Source: Clavibacter zhangzhiyongii (GTDB lineage: Bacteria > Actinomycetota > Actinomycetes > Actinomycetales > Microbacteriaceae). From it: 64,000 nucleotides of DNA. The position numbers and the translations under genes are program-made. Under the pieces are notes generated by a model. That model was not told the origin of the DNA, ran no database searches, and saw only the letters and a program-made list of their open reading frames with translations. Positions 33,503 to 41,869 of this stretch are shown here, in pieces (the stretch's first letter is position 1; each line of letters begins with the position of its first letter). The stretch covers positions 558,001-622,000 of the forward strand of contig NZ_CP061274.1 in NCBI RefSeq assembly GCF_014775655.1, in the 5' to 3' direction.

Positions 33503-34891
33503 ATGCCCGCGACCCCCCTCCTCGCCCCCGTCCGCACGCGATCGGGGCCCGTCGCCGGACGGCTCGACGGCGACGTGGCGCGCTGGCTGGGGATCCCGTA
33601 CGCGACGGCCGGTCGCGGCGCGCCGCCGGTGCCCGCGGAGCCCGAGCGCGGATCCGACGGCGAGCCCGTCGTGCGCGACGCTGTGACGCCGGCGCCCGCG
33701 TGCCCGCAGCCGTCGTCGCGGATCCTCGACACGCTCATGCAGGGCGCGCTCGACGGGATCGGGCGGTCGGAGGACTGCCAGCGGCTCTCGATCACGCGGC
33801 CCGCCGACCTCGCGCCCGAGGAGGCGCTGCCCGTCATCGTCTGGTTCCACGGCGGCGGCTACACGACGGGCGCGGGCGACCTCGCGATCCACGACCCGCG
33901 CGCGCTCGTGACCGAGCAGCGGGTGATCGTCGTCGCCGTGACCGCGCGGCTCGGGCTCCTCGGCTTCGGCGGCGGGGGCGGCGGCGGGCGCCGGCCGCAC
34001 GACGGGCCGCCGGCGAACCTCGGGCTCCTCGACCAGGTCGAGGCGCTCCGCTGGATCCGCGACTCGATCGCCGGGTTCGGCGGCGACCCCGACGCCGTCA
34101 CCGCGATGGGCCAGTCCGCCGGCGGCGACGCGATCCTGCACCTCATGATCAGCGACGGCGCCCGCGGCCTCTTCCACCGGGCGATCGTGCAGAGCCCGCC
34201 GGTGGGGATAACGGGCGGGCGCGAGCGCATGTTCCGGGCGATGGCGCGCGTGACCCGCGGGCTCCGGGCCGATGCGTCGCTCGCCGACGTGATGCGGCGC
34301 CAGGCCCGGGCCGAGCGGGCGTCGTGGGCGTCGGGGATCCGCGCCGGCCTCCCCTGGGGACCGCGCTACGGCCACGCACCTCTGCCCGCCGAGGCCGACC
34401 GCGACGCCGCCTGGCGCGCCGCGGCGCCCGATGTCGACCTCCTCATCGGCACGACGCGCGACGAGACCGCGATGTACCTGCCCGCGCTCCCCGTGATCGC
34501 CCCGCTGCTCGGCGTGCCGGTGGTCGGCCCGGCCCTCCGCCGCGTGCTGATGCGCGCGGTCGTGCGACCCACCACGCGCCGCGTCTACACGCGGCCCGTC
34601 GCCGCCTTCGCCGCGCGGCACCGGGCGGCGGGCGGCCGGGCCGTGCGCTACGTCCTCCGCGCGGCGCCGGCGTCGAGCCCCATCGGCGCGGGGCACACGT
34701 CCGACGTGCCGCTGGTCCTCGGCACGCACGAGGCCTGGACCCGGATGCGGCTGGTGCCGCCGGAGGCCTGGCCCGAGGTCGCCGAGCGCGGGCGCGCGGT
34801 GCGGCGGGTCTGGGCCGACTTCGCGCGCACGGGCGAGGTCGCGGCGGACGCCGACGCGCGCGGCTGCGGGATGCGCTTCGACCGCGGCTGA
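33503..34891 (+). CDS. type-B carboxylesterase/lipase-like hydrolase
   Basis: 462-aa carboxylesterase-family protein. Oxyanion motif VIVWFHGGGYTTGAG, PANLGLLDQVEALRWIRD and nucleophile Ser about 205 in GQSAGGD are all conserved; a late GHTSDVPLVLGT supplies the likely histidine. A poly-Gly insertion (GGGGGGGRRP near 157) replaces a surface loop. No signal peptide. A TAGCGT box (33491-33496) lies 6 bases before the ATG, suggesting a leaderless mRNA. Substrate unknown. Confidence 0.92.
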   Translation: MPATPLLAPVRTRSGPVAGRLDGDVARWLGIPYATAGRGAPPVPAEPERGSDGEPVVRDAVTPAPACPQPSSRILDTLMQGALDGIGRSEDCQRLSITRPADLAPEEALPVIVWFHGGGYTTGAGDLAIHDPRALVTEQRVIVVAVTARLGLLGFGGGGGGGRRPHDGPPANLGLLDQVEALRWIRDSIAGFGGDPDAVTAMGQSAGGDAILHLMISDGARGLFHRAIVQSPPVGITGGRERMFRAMARVTRGLRADASLADVMRRQARAERASWASGIRAGLPWGPRYGHAPLPAEADRDAAWRAAAPDVDLLIGTTRDETAMYLPALPVIAPLLGVPVVGPALRRVLMRAVVRPTTRRVYTRPVAAFAARHRAAGGRAVRYVLRAAPASSPIGAGHTSDVPLVLGTHEAWTRMRLVPPEAWPEVAERGRAVRRVWADFARTGEVAADADARGCGMRFDRG

Positions 34892-34971
34892 CACCGCCGC
34901 ATCCGCCTGTCAAGGGGTAGGCGCTGCCGGGACCGAGGAGTCTGCTGGACGCATCAGACGGAGGGAGCGAC

Positions 34972-36120
34972 ATGCGAGCGATGGTCTACCGAGGGCCCTA
35001 CCGGATCCGCGTGGAGGAGAAGGACATCCCCCGCATCGAGCATCCGAACGACGCGATCGTCCGCGTCACCCGGGCGGCGATCTGCGGATCCGACCTGCAC
35101 CTGTACCACGGCCTCCTCCCGGACACGCGGGTCGGCACGACCTTCGGCCACGAGTTCATCGGCGTCGTGCACGAGGTCGGCTCGTCGGTCGAGAACCTGT
35201 CCGTGGGCGACCGCGTGATGGTGCCGTTCAACATCTACTGCGGGTCCTGCTTCTTCTGCGCCCGCGGCCTCTACTCGAACTGCCACAACGTGAACCCGAA
35301 CGCCACGGCGGTCGGCGGCATCTACGGCTACTCGCACACCACGGGCGGCTACGACGGCGGCCAGGCGGAGTACGTGCGCGTGCCGTTCGCGGACGTCGGG
35401 CCCATGGTGATCCCCGAGGACATCCACGACGAGGACGCGCTCGTCATGACCGACGCGCTCTCCACGGGCTACTTCGGCGCGCAGCTCGGCGACATCGTCG
35501 AGGGCGACACCGTGGCCGTGCTCGGCGCCGGGCCCGTCGGCCTGTACGCCGCGCGCTCGGCGTGGTTCATGGGCGCGGGCCGCGTGATCGTCGTCGACCA
35601 GCTCGACTACCGCCTCCGCATGGCCGAGTCGTTCGCGCACGCGGAGACGCTCGACTTCTCGTCCGTGAAGGACACCGTGCTCGAGCTCAAGCGGCTGACC
35701 GACGGGCTCGGCGCCGACGTCGTCATCGACGCGGTGGGCGCGGAGGCCGACGGCCACGCGCTGCACCAGATCACCGGCACCAAGGTGAAGGTGCAGGGCG
35801 GATCCCCGGTGGCGCTCAACTGGGCCATCGACGGCGTGCGCAAGGGCGGCACCGTCAGCGTCATGGGCGCCTACGGGCCCGTGCCCGCGGCGATCAAGTT
35901 CGGCGACGCCGTGAACAAGGGCATCACGATGCGGATGAACCAGGCGCCCGTGAAGCGGCAGTGGCCGCGGCTCATGGAGCACATCCGCGCCGGGCACTTC
36001 TCGCCGCGCGACATCATCACGCACCGCATCCCGCTCGAGCACATCGCGGAGGGGTACCACACGTTCTCCGCGAAGCTCGACGACTGCGTCAAGACCGTCA
36101 TCACGTTCGACGACAAGTAG
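34972..36120 (+). CDS. zinc-dependent alcohol dehydrogenase (formaldehyde dehydrogenase-like)
   Basis: 382-aa medium-chain dehydrogenase with catalytic zinc motif ICGSDLHLYHG and FGHEFIGVVHE, structural cysteines in YCGSCFFCARGLYSNC, and Rossmann VAVLGAGPVGLYAARS. The length and internal insertions resemble glutathione-independent formaldehyde dehydrogenase-like enzymes common in actinobacteria. Strong Shine-Dalgarno (GGAGGGAG) before the ATG. Followed 9 bases later by a membrane-anchored hypothetical gene, so the two form an operon. Confidence 0.93.
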   Translation: MRAMVYRGPYRIRVEEKDIPRIEHPNDAIVRVTRAAICGSDLHLYHGLLPDTRVGTTFGHEFIGVVHEVGSSVENLSVGDRVMVPFNIYCGSCFFCARGLYSNCHNVNPNATAVGGIYGYSHTTGGYDGGQAEYVRVPFADVGPMVIPEDIHDEDALVMTDALSTGYFGAQLGDIVEGDTVAVLGAGPVGLYAARSAWFMGAGRVIVVDQLDYRLRMAESFAHAETLDFSSVKDTVLELKRLTDGLGADVVIDAVGAEADGHALHQITGTKVKVQGGSPVALNWAIDGVRKGGTVSVMGAYGPVPAAIKFGDAVNKGITMRMNQAPVKRQWPRLMEHIRAGHFSPRDIITHRIPLEHIAEGYHTFSAKLDDCVKTVITFDDK

Positions 36121-36129
36121 GAGCAGGCC

Positions 36130-36687
36130 ATGCCGTACCGCGCGAGCGACCACCACCGCCCCGTCGACGCCGACGCGCTCCGGGCGCGGATCCCGGGCTG
36201 GGGCGCCGACCTCGACCACGCCGACCGCCCCGCGTTCCCGCGCGAGCGCACCGACCTCGTCTCCGGCGCCCACTGGGACATGCCGGAGCGCCAGGAGGAG
36301 CTGCGGCCACGCGAGCGCTCCATCGAGCACACGGAGCTGCCGCCCGTCTTCGGCACGGTCGCGCCGCTGCACGGCGTCTCGGGCGCGATCAAGCGCTACG
36401 CCTACGCGACCTTCAGCGAGGGCCGGTCCGTGCACTGGCTGCTGCTGATGCTCGGTGACCGGGTGGACGCCGCCGGTGCGCACCTCGGATCGCTCGTGAG
36501 CGGGCACCCGGACGACCCGTTCACCGAGACGGGCGTGCTCAGCGAGCCGCGCCACCACCCGATCTCGTCGCGGTTCGGGCGCGGGCGGGCCGACATGAAG
36601 CACATGTGGATGGACCCGCTGATCGTGGGGGCGTGGCCCATCGCCGCGGTCGCGGTGCTGTTCGTCGTACGGCGCAAGCGCCGCTGA
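36130..36687 (+). CDS. hypothetical protein with C-terminal membrane anchor
   Basis: 185-aa protein not assigned to a named family. The first 90 residues are polar and proline-rich (HWDMPERQEELRPRERS, HTELPPVFGTVAPLHGVSG), a central segment (VHWLLLMLGDRVDAAGAHL) is moderately hydrophobic, and the last 22 residues are a membrane segment followed by RRKRR. Shine-Dalgarno TAGGAG. It follows the zinc dehydrogenase directly and probably partners it, for example as membrane anchor. Confidence 0.78.
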   Translation: MPYRASDHHRPVDADALRARIPGWGADLDHADRPAFPRERTDLVSGAHWDMPERQEELRPRERSIEHTELPPVFGTVAPLHGVSGAIKRYAYATFSEGRSVHWLLLMLGDRVDAAGAHLGSLVSGHPDDPFTETGVLSEPRHHPISSRFGRGRADMKHMWMDPLIVGAWPIAAVAVLFVVRRKRR

Positions 36688-36711
36688 GCCCGGCCGGCGG
36701 ATCCGCGCGCG

Positions 36712-37182
36712 TCAGTCGAGCTGCACGCGCCGGGGCCCCGCGCCGCGATCGCCGAGCGCGTCGTCCGGGTTGAGCAGGCCGCACGCGCGCATCGAGAGGC
36801 AGCCGCAGCCGATGCAGCCCGTGAGCTCGCGCTCCAGGCGCTCGATGCCCTGCCGCCGCTCCTCGAGCAGGCGCTTCCACCGGCGCGACGCCCGCTGCCA
36901 GTCGGCATGGCTCGGCGGGCGGTCGAGCGGCACGTCGTCGAAGGTCGCCTGCACGTCGGCCAGCGGGATCCCGAGGCGCTTGGCCACCGTGATCAGCGAC
37001 ACCCGCCGCAGCATGTGCCGCGCGTACCGGCGCTGGTTGCCCGCGGTGCGCTCGGCGGCGATGAGGCCGAGCTCCTCGTAGAAGCGGAGCGCGGAGGCGG
37101 CGACGCCCGTGCGCCTCGTCATCTCGCCGACCGTGAGCAGCTCGCCGGGCGCGTGCCGCGGCCCCGCCTGCGCATCCGCCAC
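36712..37182 (-). CDS. soxR: redox-sensitive MerR-family activator SoxR
   Basis: 156-aa SoxR. MerR helix-turn-helix (TVGEMTRRTGVAASALRFYEELGLI), dimerisation helix and the [2Fe-2S] ligands in CIGCGCLSMRAC (spacing C-x2-C-x-C-x5-C, as in known SoxR). It senses redox-active compounds by oxidation of the cluster. Its GTG start follows a GGAGGGG Shine-Dalgarno. The divergent promoter has the 19-base spacer and operator expected of SoxR, so the ferredoxin-flavin reductase operon is the evident target. Confidence 0.95.
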   Translation of the reverse strand: MADAQAGPRHAPGELLTVGEMTRRTGVAASALRFYEELGLIAAERTAGNQRRYARHMLRRVSLITVAKRLGIPLADVQATFDDVPLDRPPSHADWQRASRRWKRLLEERRQGIERLERELTGCIGCGCLSMRACGLLNPDDALGDRGAGPRRVQLD

Positions 37183-37197
37183 GACGTCCCCTCCCGA

Positions 37198-37228
37198 TTG
37201 ACCTCAAGGGTACGTGAGGTTCTAACCT
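37198..37228 (+). promoter_or_regulatory. SoxR-dependent promoter with 19-base spacer
   Basis: -35 TTGACC (37198-37203), a 19-base spacer, -10 TAACCT (37223-37228). The spacer holds ACCTCAAG-GGTA-CGTGAGGT (37201-37220), a near-perfect palindrome matching SoxR operators. The overlong spacer is the MerR-family signature: the activator must twist the DNA for RNA polymerase to use the promoter. Confidence 0.88.
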
Positions 37229-37235
37229 GGAGACC

Positions 37236-37292
37236 ATGCGCATCACCACCCCCGCCGTCCCGACGGCCCCCACCCGTGAGGACGCCCTGTGA
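37236..37292 (+). CDS. 18-residue leader peptide upstream of ferredoxin
   Basis: ATG at 37236 opens an 18-codon frame ([18 protein letters not shown]) whose TGA overlaps the GTG start of the ferredoxin as GTGA (37289-37292). The ATG lies 7 bases after the SoxR-dependent -10 box, at the expected transcription start, so it would be the first codon of a leaderless mRNA. The close coupling suggests a translated leader that feeds ribosomes to the ferredoxin gene or acts as a sensor. It is short enough that chance cannot be excluded. Confidence 0.5.
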   Translation: MRITTPAVPTAPTREDAL

Positions 37293-37615
37293 CCTACGTG
37301 ATCGCCCTCCCGTGCGTCGACGTCAAGGACCGCGCCTGCATCGACGAGTGCCCCGTCGACTGCATCTACGAGGGCGAGCGCTCCCTCTACATCCACCCCG
37401 ACGAGTGCGTCGACTGCGGCGCGTGCGAGCCGGTCTGCCCCGTCGAGGCCATCTACTACGAGGACGACCTGCCCGAGAAGTGGTCGGACTACTACACGGC
37501 CAACGTCGAGTTCTTCGCCGAGATGGGTTCGCCCGGAGGGGCCACGAAGGTCGGCGTGACGCACTCCGACCACCCCGTCATCGCCGTGCTGCCGCCCCAG
37601 GGCGACCAGGCGTGA
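37289..37615 (+). CDS. fdxA: 7Fe ferredoxin
   Basis: 108-aa ferredoxin of the FdxA type with one [3Fe-4S] and one [4Fe-4S] cluster: N-terminal [17 protein letters not shown] and the C-x2-C-x2-C-x3-CP motif [12 protein letters not shown]. It carries electrons in the cytosol. GTG start with GAGGA about 7 bases upstream. First full gene of the SoxR-controlled operon; its stop overlaps the flavin reductase start as GTGA. Confidence 0.96.
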   Translation: MTYVIALPCVDVKDRACIDECPVDCIYEGERSLYIHPDECVDCGACEPVCPVEAIYYEDDLPEKWSDYYTANVEFFAEMGSPGGATKVGVTHSDHPVIAVLPPQGDQA

Positions 37616-38106
37616 GCGCCGACCCCGACCTCTTCAAGGCCGCGTTCCGCGGGCACCCGGCGGGCGTCGCGCTCATCACGGCCCGCACGGCCGAGGGCCC
37701 GTCCGGCCTCACCGCGTCGAGCGTCGCGTCGCTGTCGGCGGATCCGCCCGCCCTCTCGTTCTCGGTGACGCGCGCGACGGGATCCGCCGGCGCCATCCTC
37801 GGGGCCGACACCTACCTCGTGCACCTGCTCGCCGGGCAGCACGCCGCGCTCGCGCGGGCGTTCGCGGTCTCCGGTTCGCCGCGCTTCACCGCGGAGCAGG
37901 GCTTCCAGGAGCTGCCCACCGGCGAGCCGCTGCTCGCGGACGCGCGCGCCGCCCTCCGCTGCCGGACGATCCAGACCGTGCCGGTCGGCGGATCCGTGCT
38001 GGTCGTCGCCGAGGTCCTCGACGTGATCCTGGGCGAGCCGGCCCCGCCGCTCGTCTACCGCGACCGCCGCTTCCACCTGCTCGAGGACGACCACCCGGAG
38101 CTGTAG
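37612..38106 (+). CDS. flavin reductase-like FMN-binding protein
   Basis: 164-aa flavin reductase domain protein: [31 protein letters not shown] then [16 protein letters not shown], the two-part FMN-binding pattern; it ends with the conserved [12 protein letters not shown]. It uses NAD(P)H to reduce flavin and could supply reduced FMN or recycle the ferredoxin. GTG start overlaps the fdxA stop by 4 bases, so it shares SoxR control and likely works in redox-stress defence. Confidence 0.92.
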   Translation: MSADPDLFKAAFRGHPAGVALITARTAEGPSGLTASSVASLSADPPALSFSVTRATGSAGAILGADTYLVHLLAGQHAALARAFAVSGSPRFTAEQGFQELPTGEPLLADARAALRCRTIQTVPVGGSVLVVAEVLDVILGEPAPPLVYRDRRFHLLEDDHPEL

Positions 38107-38124
38107 GCCCGGGCGGCCGCCCTC

Positions 38125-38154
38125 CGCATCAGGCGGCCCCGCATCAGGCGGCCC
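38125..38154. repeat. short tandem duplication CGCATCAGGCGGCC
   Basis: Two adjacent copies of CGCATCAGGCGGCC occur just after the flavin reductase stop, ahead of the convergent phosphoesterase gene. It resembles a recent slippage duplication; no function is evident. Confidence 0.55.
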
Positions 38155-38158
38155 TGCC

Positions 38159-40069
38159 TCACGCGTTCATGAACTCCGAGGGCTTCAGCGCGCGCTCCAC
38201 GATGCGCACGTCGCCGATGGAGCCGGGGAACACGTGGTCGAGCTGGCCGCCGTAGTGGTTGGCGCCGACGAGCCACGACTTCCCGGCGGATGCGAGCCCG
38301 CGGTTCGCCGTCGTGGGGTTCCGCACGACGGGGTTGCCGTCGACGTACATCGTCGTGTGCTGGCTGTCGTTGACCACCGCGACGTGCCACCACGTGGCCG
38401 CGGGCAGCTCATGCGACCAGTTCGTGAGCGACCCGTCCTGACTGGTCGGGTAGACGCACCACTGCATCTCCCGGCTGCCGGAGACGGTGAGGACCACGGC
38501 GGGCTCGTCCGGGTCGCCCGAGGAGGTCGCCTTGCCGGCGTCCTTCGCGGAGGCCGACTGGGAGATGATCGAGCTCCACGCGTCGCCGCCGCCGTAGCCC
38601 TCGGGGATCCGCAGGTAGGCCTCGAACGTGTAGCCCTGGCGGAAGGTGGCCGTGTCGAGCGGGGCGCCGTCGACGGTGCGGAGGTGGTCGCCCGTGGCCT
38701 TGCCGCCCGTGAGGGTGAGGCTGCCGGCGCTCGGCGAGTCGTCGTGGTGCTCGGCCGAGAAGCGGAGCGAGCCGGGGGCGGCGCCCGCGCGGTTCGCGAC
38801 CACCAGGTCGTTGCCGTGGCCCGAGGCGTCCCGGATCCGGGTGGCGGAGCCGAGCGCGGATCCGTCCGGCTGCCCCTCGAAGCGCCAGTACGCGACCGTG
38901 CCGGGCACGAGCATCTGCGCGGCGGACCGGGCGGCGCGCACGGGCACGGGCGCGAAGCCGGCGAACCGCTGCTCGAAGTCGACGGCCACCGTGAAGCGGT
39001 CCACGTCGCCGGACAGCTGCGCCTCCTCGTCCGCGAGCTCATTGCCGGTGCCGAGGCCGCCGCCGAGGAGGAAGGGCGACAGGGTCTCGACGTCGATCGC
39101 GTTCCGCTCGAGGTCCACGTGGTACAGCCGGATCATCGCGGCGCCGCCGTAGTAGCGGTCCTGGTAGTTGACGAGGTGCATGTCGACGTCGTGGCCCGCG
39201 CGGTTCCGCATGGTCGTGCGGCCGGGCTTCCAGTAGTGCCCGTTGAGGGTGAGGAAGATCTGGTCGTGCTGCGAGATGAAGGAGTCCCAGAGGCCCTGGC
39301 CGTAGTCGTCGAGGAGGGCGGATCCGTCGGGCCGCGAGTCGACGACGGCGTGCGCCGTGAGGATCACCGGCAGGGTCGGGTGCGCCGCCAGCACGCCGCG
39401 CGCCCACTCCACGCCGCGGGCGCTCGTCCGCCAGTCGAGGGCGAGGACGAGCCAGTCGCGCCCGCCCGCCGTGAAGGTGTGGAACGAGTTGTAGCCGTCG
39501 GGGCTGGATCCGCGGTAGCTCGGCGACTTCCGGAACCGCTTCGGGCCGAAGGCGTCGAGGTAGGGCGTGCGGCCGCGCTGGTCGTCGGTGGAGGAGTCGA
39601 CGTCGTGGTTGCCGGCGAGCACGCTCCACGCGGCGCCGGCCTTGTCGAGGAGCGTGAACTGCGCGCTCGCCGCCTGGATCTCGCCCTCCGCCCCGTTCTG
39701 CGTCACGTCCCCGAGGTGCGCGAGGAACACGATGTTGTGCCGGTCGCGCTCGGCGAGCACGTACCGGAGGGAGGCCTCGAGCGGCTCCGGGTGGATCGCG
39801 GCGCCGTCGAAGAGGTACTGCGTGTCGGGCAGCACGGCGATCGTGAAGCGCGGCGACGCGGTGTCGGGCTTCCAGCGCGCGCCGGATCCCTGCTGCGCGG
39901 GCGGCGCCTTCGCGGCGGTGGCGGCGGTCGCGGCGGCGAGGGGCGCGGCGGTCGCGGGCAGCGCCCCGCCGAGGCCGGCCACGCCGAGCGCGCCCGCGGC
40001 GCCGCTCGTGATGAGGAAGCCGCGACGGGAGAGCGCGGACGGGGGAGGCGTGTTCGGGTCCTGGGTCAC
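38159..40069 (-). CDS. Tat-exported metallophosphoesterase with LamG (concanavalin-like) domain
   Basis: 636-aa secreted protein. The twin-arginine signal SRRGFLITSG with a hydrophobic core ends near ATAAP. The calcineurin-like phosphoesterase domain (about 70-340) shows VLPDTQY, HLGDVTQNG, GNHDVD, TAHAVVD and LNGHYW, giving a full two-metal site. The C-terminal 250 residues (VAYWRFEGQPDGS, YTFEAYLRIPEGYGG, WWHVAVVNDSQHTTMYVDGN) form a LamG/concanavalin-A-type sugar-binding domain. It probably acts on phosphorylated cell-surface or plant-derived carbohydrate. Tat export fits loading of metals in the cytosol. Confidence 0.92.
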   Translation of the reverse strand: MTQDPNTPPPSALSRRGFLITSGAAGALGVAGLGGALPATAAPLAAATAATAAKAPPAQQGSGARWKPDTASPRFTIAVLPDTQYLFDGAAIHPEPLEASLRYVLAERDRHNIVFLAHLGDVTQNGAEGEIQAASAQFTLLDKAGAAWSVLAGNHDVDSSTDDQRGRTPYLDAFGPKRFRKSPSYRGSSPDGYNSFHTFTAGGRDWLVLALDWRTSARGVEWARGVLAAHPTLPVILTAHAVVDSRPDGSALLDDYGQGLWDSFISQHDQIFLTLNGHYWKPGRTTMRNRAGHDVDMHLVNYQDRYYGGAAMIRLYHVDLERNAIDVETLSPFLLGGGLGTGNELADEEAQLSGDVDRFTVAVDFEQRFAGFAPVPVRAARSAAQMLVPGTVAYWRFEGQPDGSALGSATRIRDASGHGNDLVVANRAGAAPGSLRFSAEHHDDSPSAGSLTLTGGKATGDHLRTVDGAPLDTATFRQGYTFEAYLRIPEGYGGGDAWSSIISQSASAKDAGKATSSGDPDEPAVVLTVSGSREMQWCVYPTSQDGSLTNWSHELPAATWWHVAVVNDSQHTTMYVDGNPVVRNPTTANRGLASAGKSWLVGANHYGGQLDHVFPGSIGDVRIVERALKPSEFMNA

Positions 40070-40187
40070 GGACGATCACGGTAGGTCGGGCGGGTGAATG
40101 CGACGCGGCGGCAGGGTGGACGTGCGGCGGGCGACGGCCGACGGCGACGGGTCGTCGCCCTGCCCGCCGCGCATGCCAGCATGGGCC

Positions 40188-40793
40188 ATGCGCATCGCCG
40201 ACTTCCCCGTGCCCGACACGGTCGCCGCCCGGGGCGCCCTCGACCTCGCCGCCTCGTACCAGTCCGCCGCGATCACCGCCCACGGGATCCGCTCGTGGCT
40301 GTGGGCGGAGGCCTTCGCGGTCGTCGAGGGGCTCGCGGGCGTCGACCACGAGATCCTCTACGTCGCCGCCGTGCTGCACGACATCGGCACGGTGACCGAG
40401 TTCGACAACCACACCGTCTCCTACGAGCACGCGGGCGGGCACGTGGGCGTCGCGCTCACGGCCGGCGCCGGCTGGCCCGCCGCGCGCCGGCAGCGCGTGC
40501 TCGACGTGATCGTGCGGCACAACTGGCCCGCGGTGGATCCGGCGCTCGACGTCGAGGGGCACCTCCTGGAGGTCGCGACCGGCCTCGACATCTCCGGGGC
40601 CCGGCCGGACGCGCTGCCCGAGGAGTACCTGCGCGAGGTGCTGCGGGCGCATCCGCGCGGGGCGCTCGCCGCGGAGTTCGGCGCGTGCGTGCGCGACCAG
40701 GCGGAGCGGAAGCCCGACACGGCCGCGCGCCGCCTCGTCGACGGCGGCCTCGTGGGGAAGCTCGCGGCGAACCCGCTGGAGCTGCTCGCGTGA
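40188..40793 (+). CDS. HD-domain phosphohydrolase-like protein
   Basis: 201-aa HD-superfamily protein: SAAITAHGIRSWLWAEAF (first His), VLHDIGTVTEF (HD doublet), a third region at HAGGHVGVAL and VDPALDVEGH near the end. It resembles cyanamide hydratase/uncharacterised HD hydrolases of about 200 aa. The ATG at 40188 is supported by CAGCAT (40177-40182) 5 bases upstream; the frame reads further back but into poor coding. Overlaps the next gene by GTGA. Confidence 0.88.
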   Translation: MRIADFPVPDTVAARGALDLAASYQSAAITAHGIRSWLWAEAFAVVEGLAGVDHEILYVAAVLHDIGTVTEFDNHTVSYEHAGGHVGVALTAGAGWPAARRQRVLDVIVRHNWPAVDPALDVEGHLLEVATGLDISGARPDALPEEYLREVLRAHPRGALAAEFGACVRDQAERKPDTAARRLVDGGLVGKLAANPLELLA

Positions 40794-41119
40794 GCGGCCG
40801 TCGCGGGACGACCGCGCTGCTCGCGGTCGCGGCGCTCGTCGTGGTGGGCGGGGCGGTGGGCGTGGTCGTCGCCCTCGCCCAGCCCCTGCAGGTGGGCTCC
40901 TTCGCCTTCGTCGGAGGCGGCGGGAGCCTCACCTTCGGTCCGGGCGCCCTCCTCGTCTCCACCGGCGCGCTGGTCGCCGCGGGCGTGCTGGCCCTCGGCC
41001 TCGTCGCGCTCGCGTTCGGGGCGGGGATCCGCGTCGGCGGTCGTCGGGATGCCGACGGGGGCGGCGCCGGGGAGCGGGACCCGCGCGGACCGGATCCGGA
41101 CGCGCAGGACCCGCGCTAG
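40790..41119 (+). CDS. small two-TM membrane protein
   Basis: 109-aa protein with two clear membrane segments (TTALLAVAALVVVGGAVGVV; LVSTGALVAAGVLALGLVAL) and a charged Gly/Asp/Arg tail. No family recognised. Its GTG overlaps the HD gene stop by 4 bases, so it is co-translated with the HD protein and may place it at the membrane. The stop overlaps the convergent gene's stop. Confidence 0.82.
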   Translation: MSGRRGTTALLAVAALVVVGGAVGVVVALAQPLQVGSFAFVGGGGSLTFGPGALLVSTGALVAAGVLALGLVALAFGAGIRVGGRRDADGGGAGERDPRGPDPDAQDPR

Positions 41120-41787
41120 CGCCGCTCCTCCGCGGCCCGCGCCGCCGCCAGCGCCCGCTCGCGCTCCTCGCGCCAGGTCGCGCGGTACGGGAAGGCGGCG
41201 TCGACCTCGTCGCTGCGGATCACCGCGAGGGACGCGGGCGCGAGCGCCGCGGCGTCGGCCTCGTCGTGGGAGTGCGCGAGCGGGTAGCCGAAGCGTCCGC
41301 GGTGGTGCGACAGCCAGAGCACGACGAGGTCGCGGTCGTCGGCGAGGTGCGCGGTGTCGACGGTGCCGCGCTCGTGGCGCGTCACGGTCCAGCCGCCCTC
41401 GCGGGCCGGGACGGCCGTGAAGTCGGGGTCGCCCATCCAGCGCCAGCCGTCGCGCACCCGGGTCGGGCCGCCGTACGGCGCGTCGACGAGCGCGTCCGCG
41501 AGGGCGTCGGGCGTCCACGGCGCGGGGAACCAGGAGGTGAGGCTCACGGAGAGCTCGAGCGGCGTGAGGCGGCGGTGGTCGGATCCGGGGGCGGGGAAGC
41601 GGGGCCGGTCGAGGGCCACCGCCAGCGCGATGGTCGGCAGCTCCGGACCGCCGGCGTCGACGAGCGCGAGGTGCGTCTGCAGCATCCGCACGTAGCGCGC
41701 GTGGGCGGCCTCGTCGGCGAACGGCGGCAGCGGGATGTCGGGCGCGACGGGCGAGCCCCAGGGGGCGCGCGCCTCGAGGAATGACAC
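41116..41787 (-). CDS. hypothetical protein, 223 aa
   Basis: Soluble protein I do not recognise. Tryptophan-rich, mixed charge (LTSWFPAPWTPDALADALV, RVRDGWRWMGDPDF, VVLWLSHHRGRFGYPLAHS), with a helical Arg/Glu/Ala C-terminus (YRATWREERERALAAARAA). No signal peptide or membrane segment. The GTG at 41787 follows GAGAGGACC; further upstream the frame loses coding character. Confidence 0.8.
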   Translation of the reverse strand: MSFLEARAPWGSPVAPDIPLPPFADEAAHARYVRMLQTHLALVDAGGPELPTIALAVALDRPRFPAPGSDHRRLTPLELSVSLTSWFPAPWTPDALADALVDAPYGGPTRVRDGWRWMGDPDFTAVPAREGGWTVTRHERGTVDTAHLADDRDLVVLWLSHHRGRFGYPLAHSHDEADAAALAPASLAVIRSDEVDAAFPYRATWREERERALAAARAAEERR

Positions 41788-41869
41788 GTCCGGTCCTCTC
41801 CGCGGCAGCCAGCGCCGCCCGCCCGACCTGTCTAGCAGGCGGGGCGGGCGGCGGGACGGCGGAGCCGGG

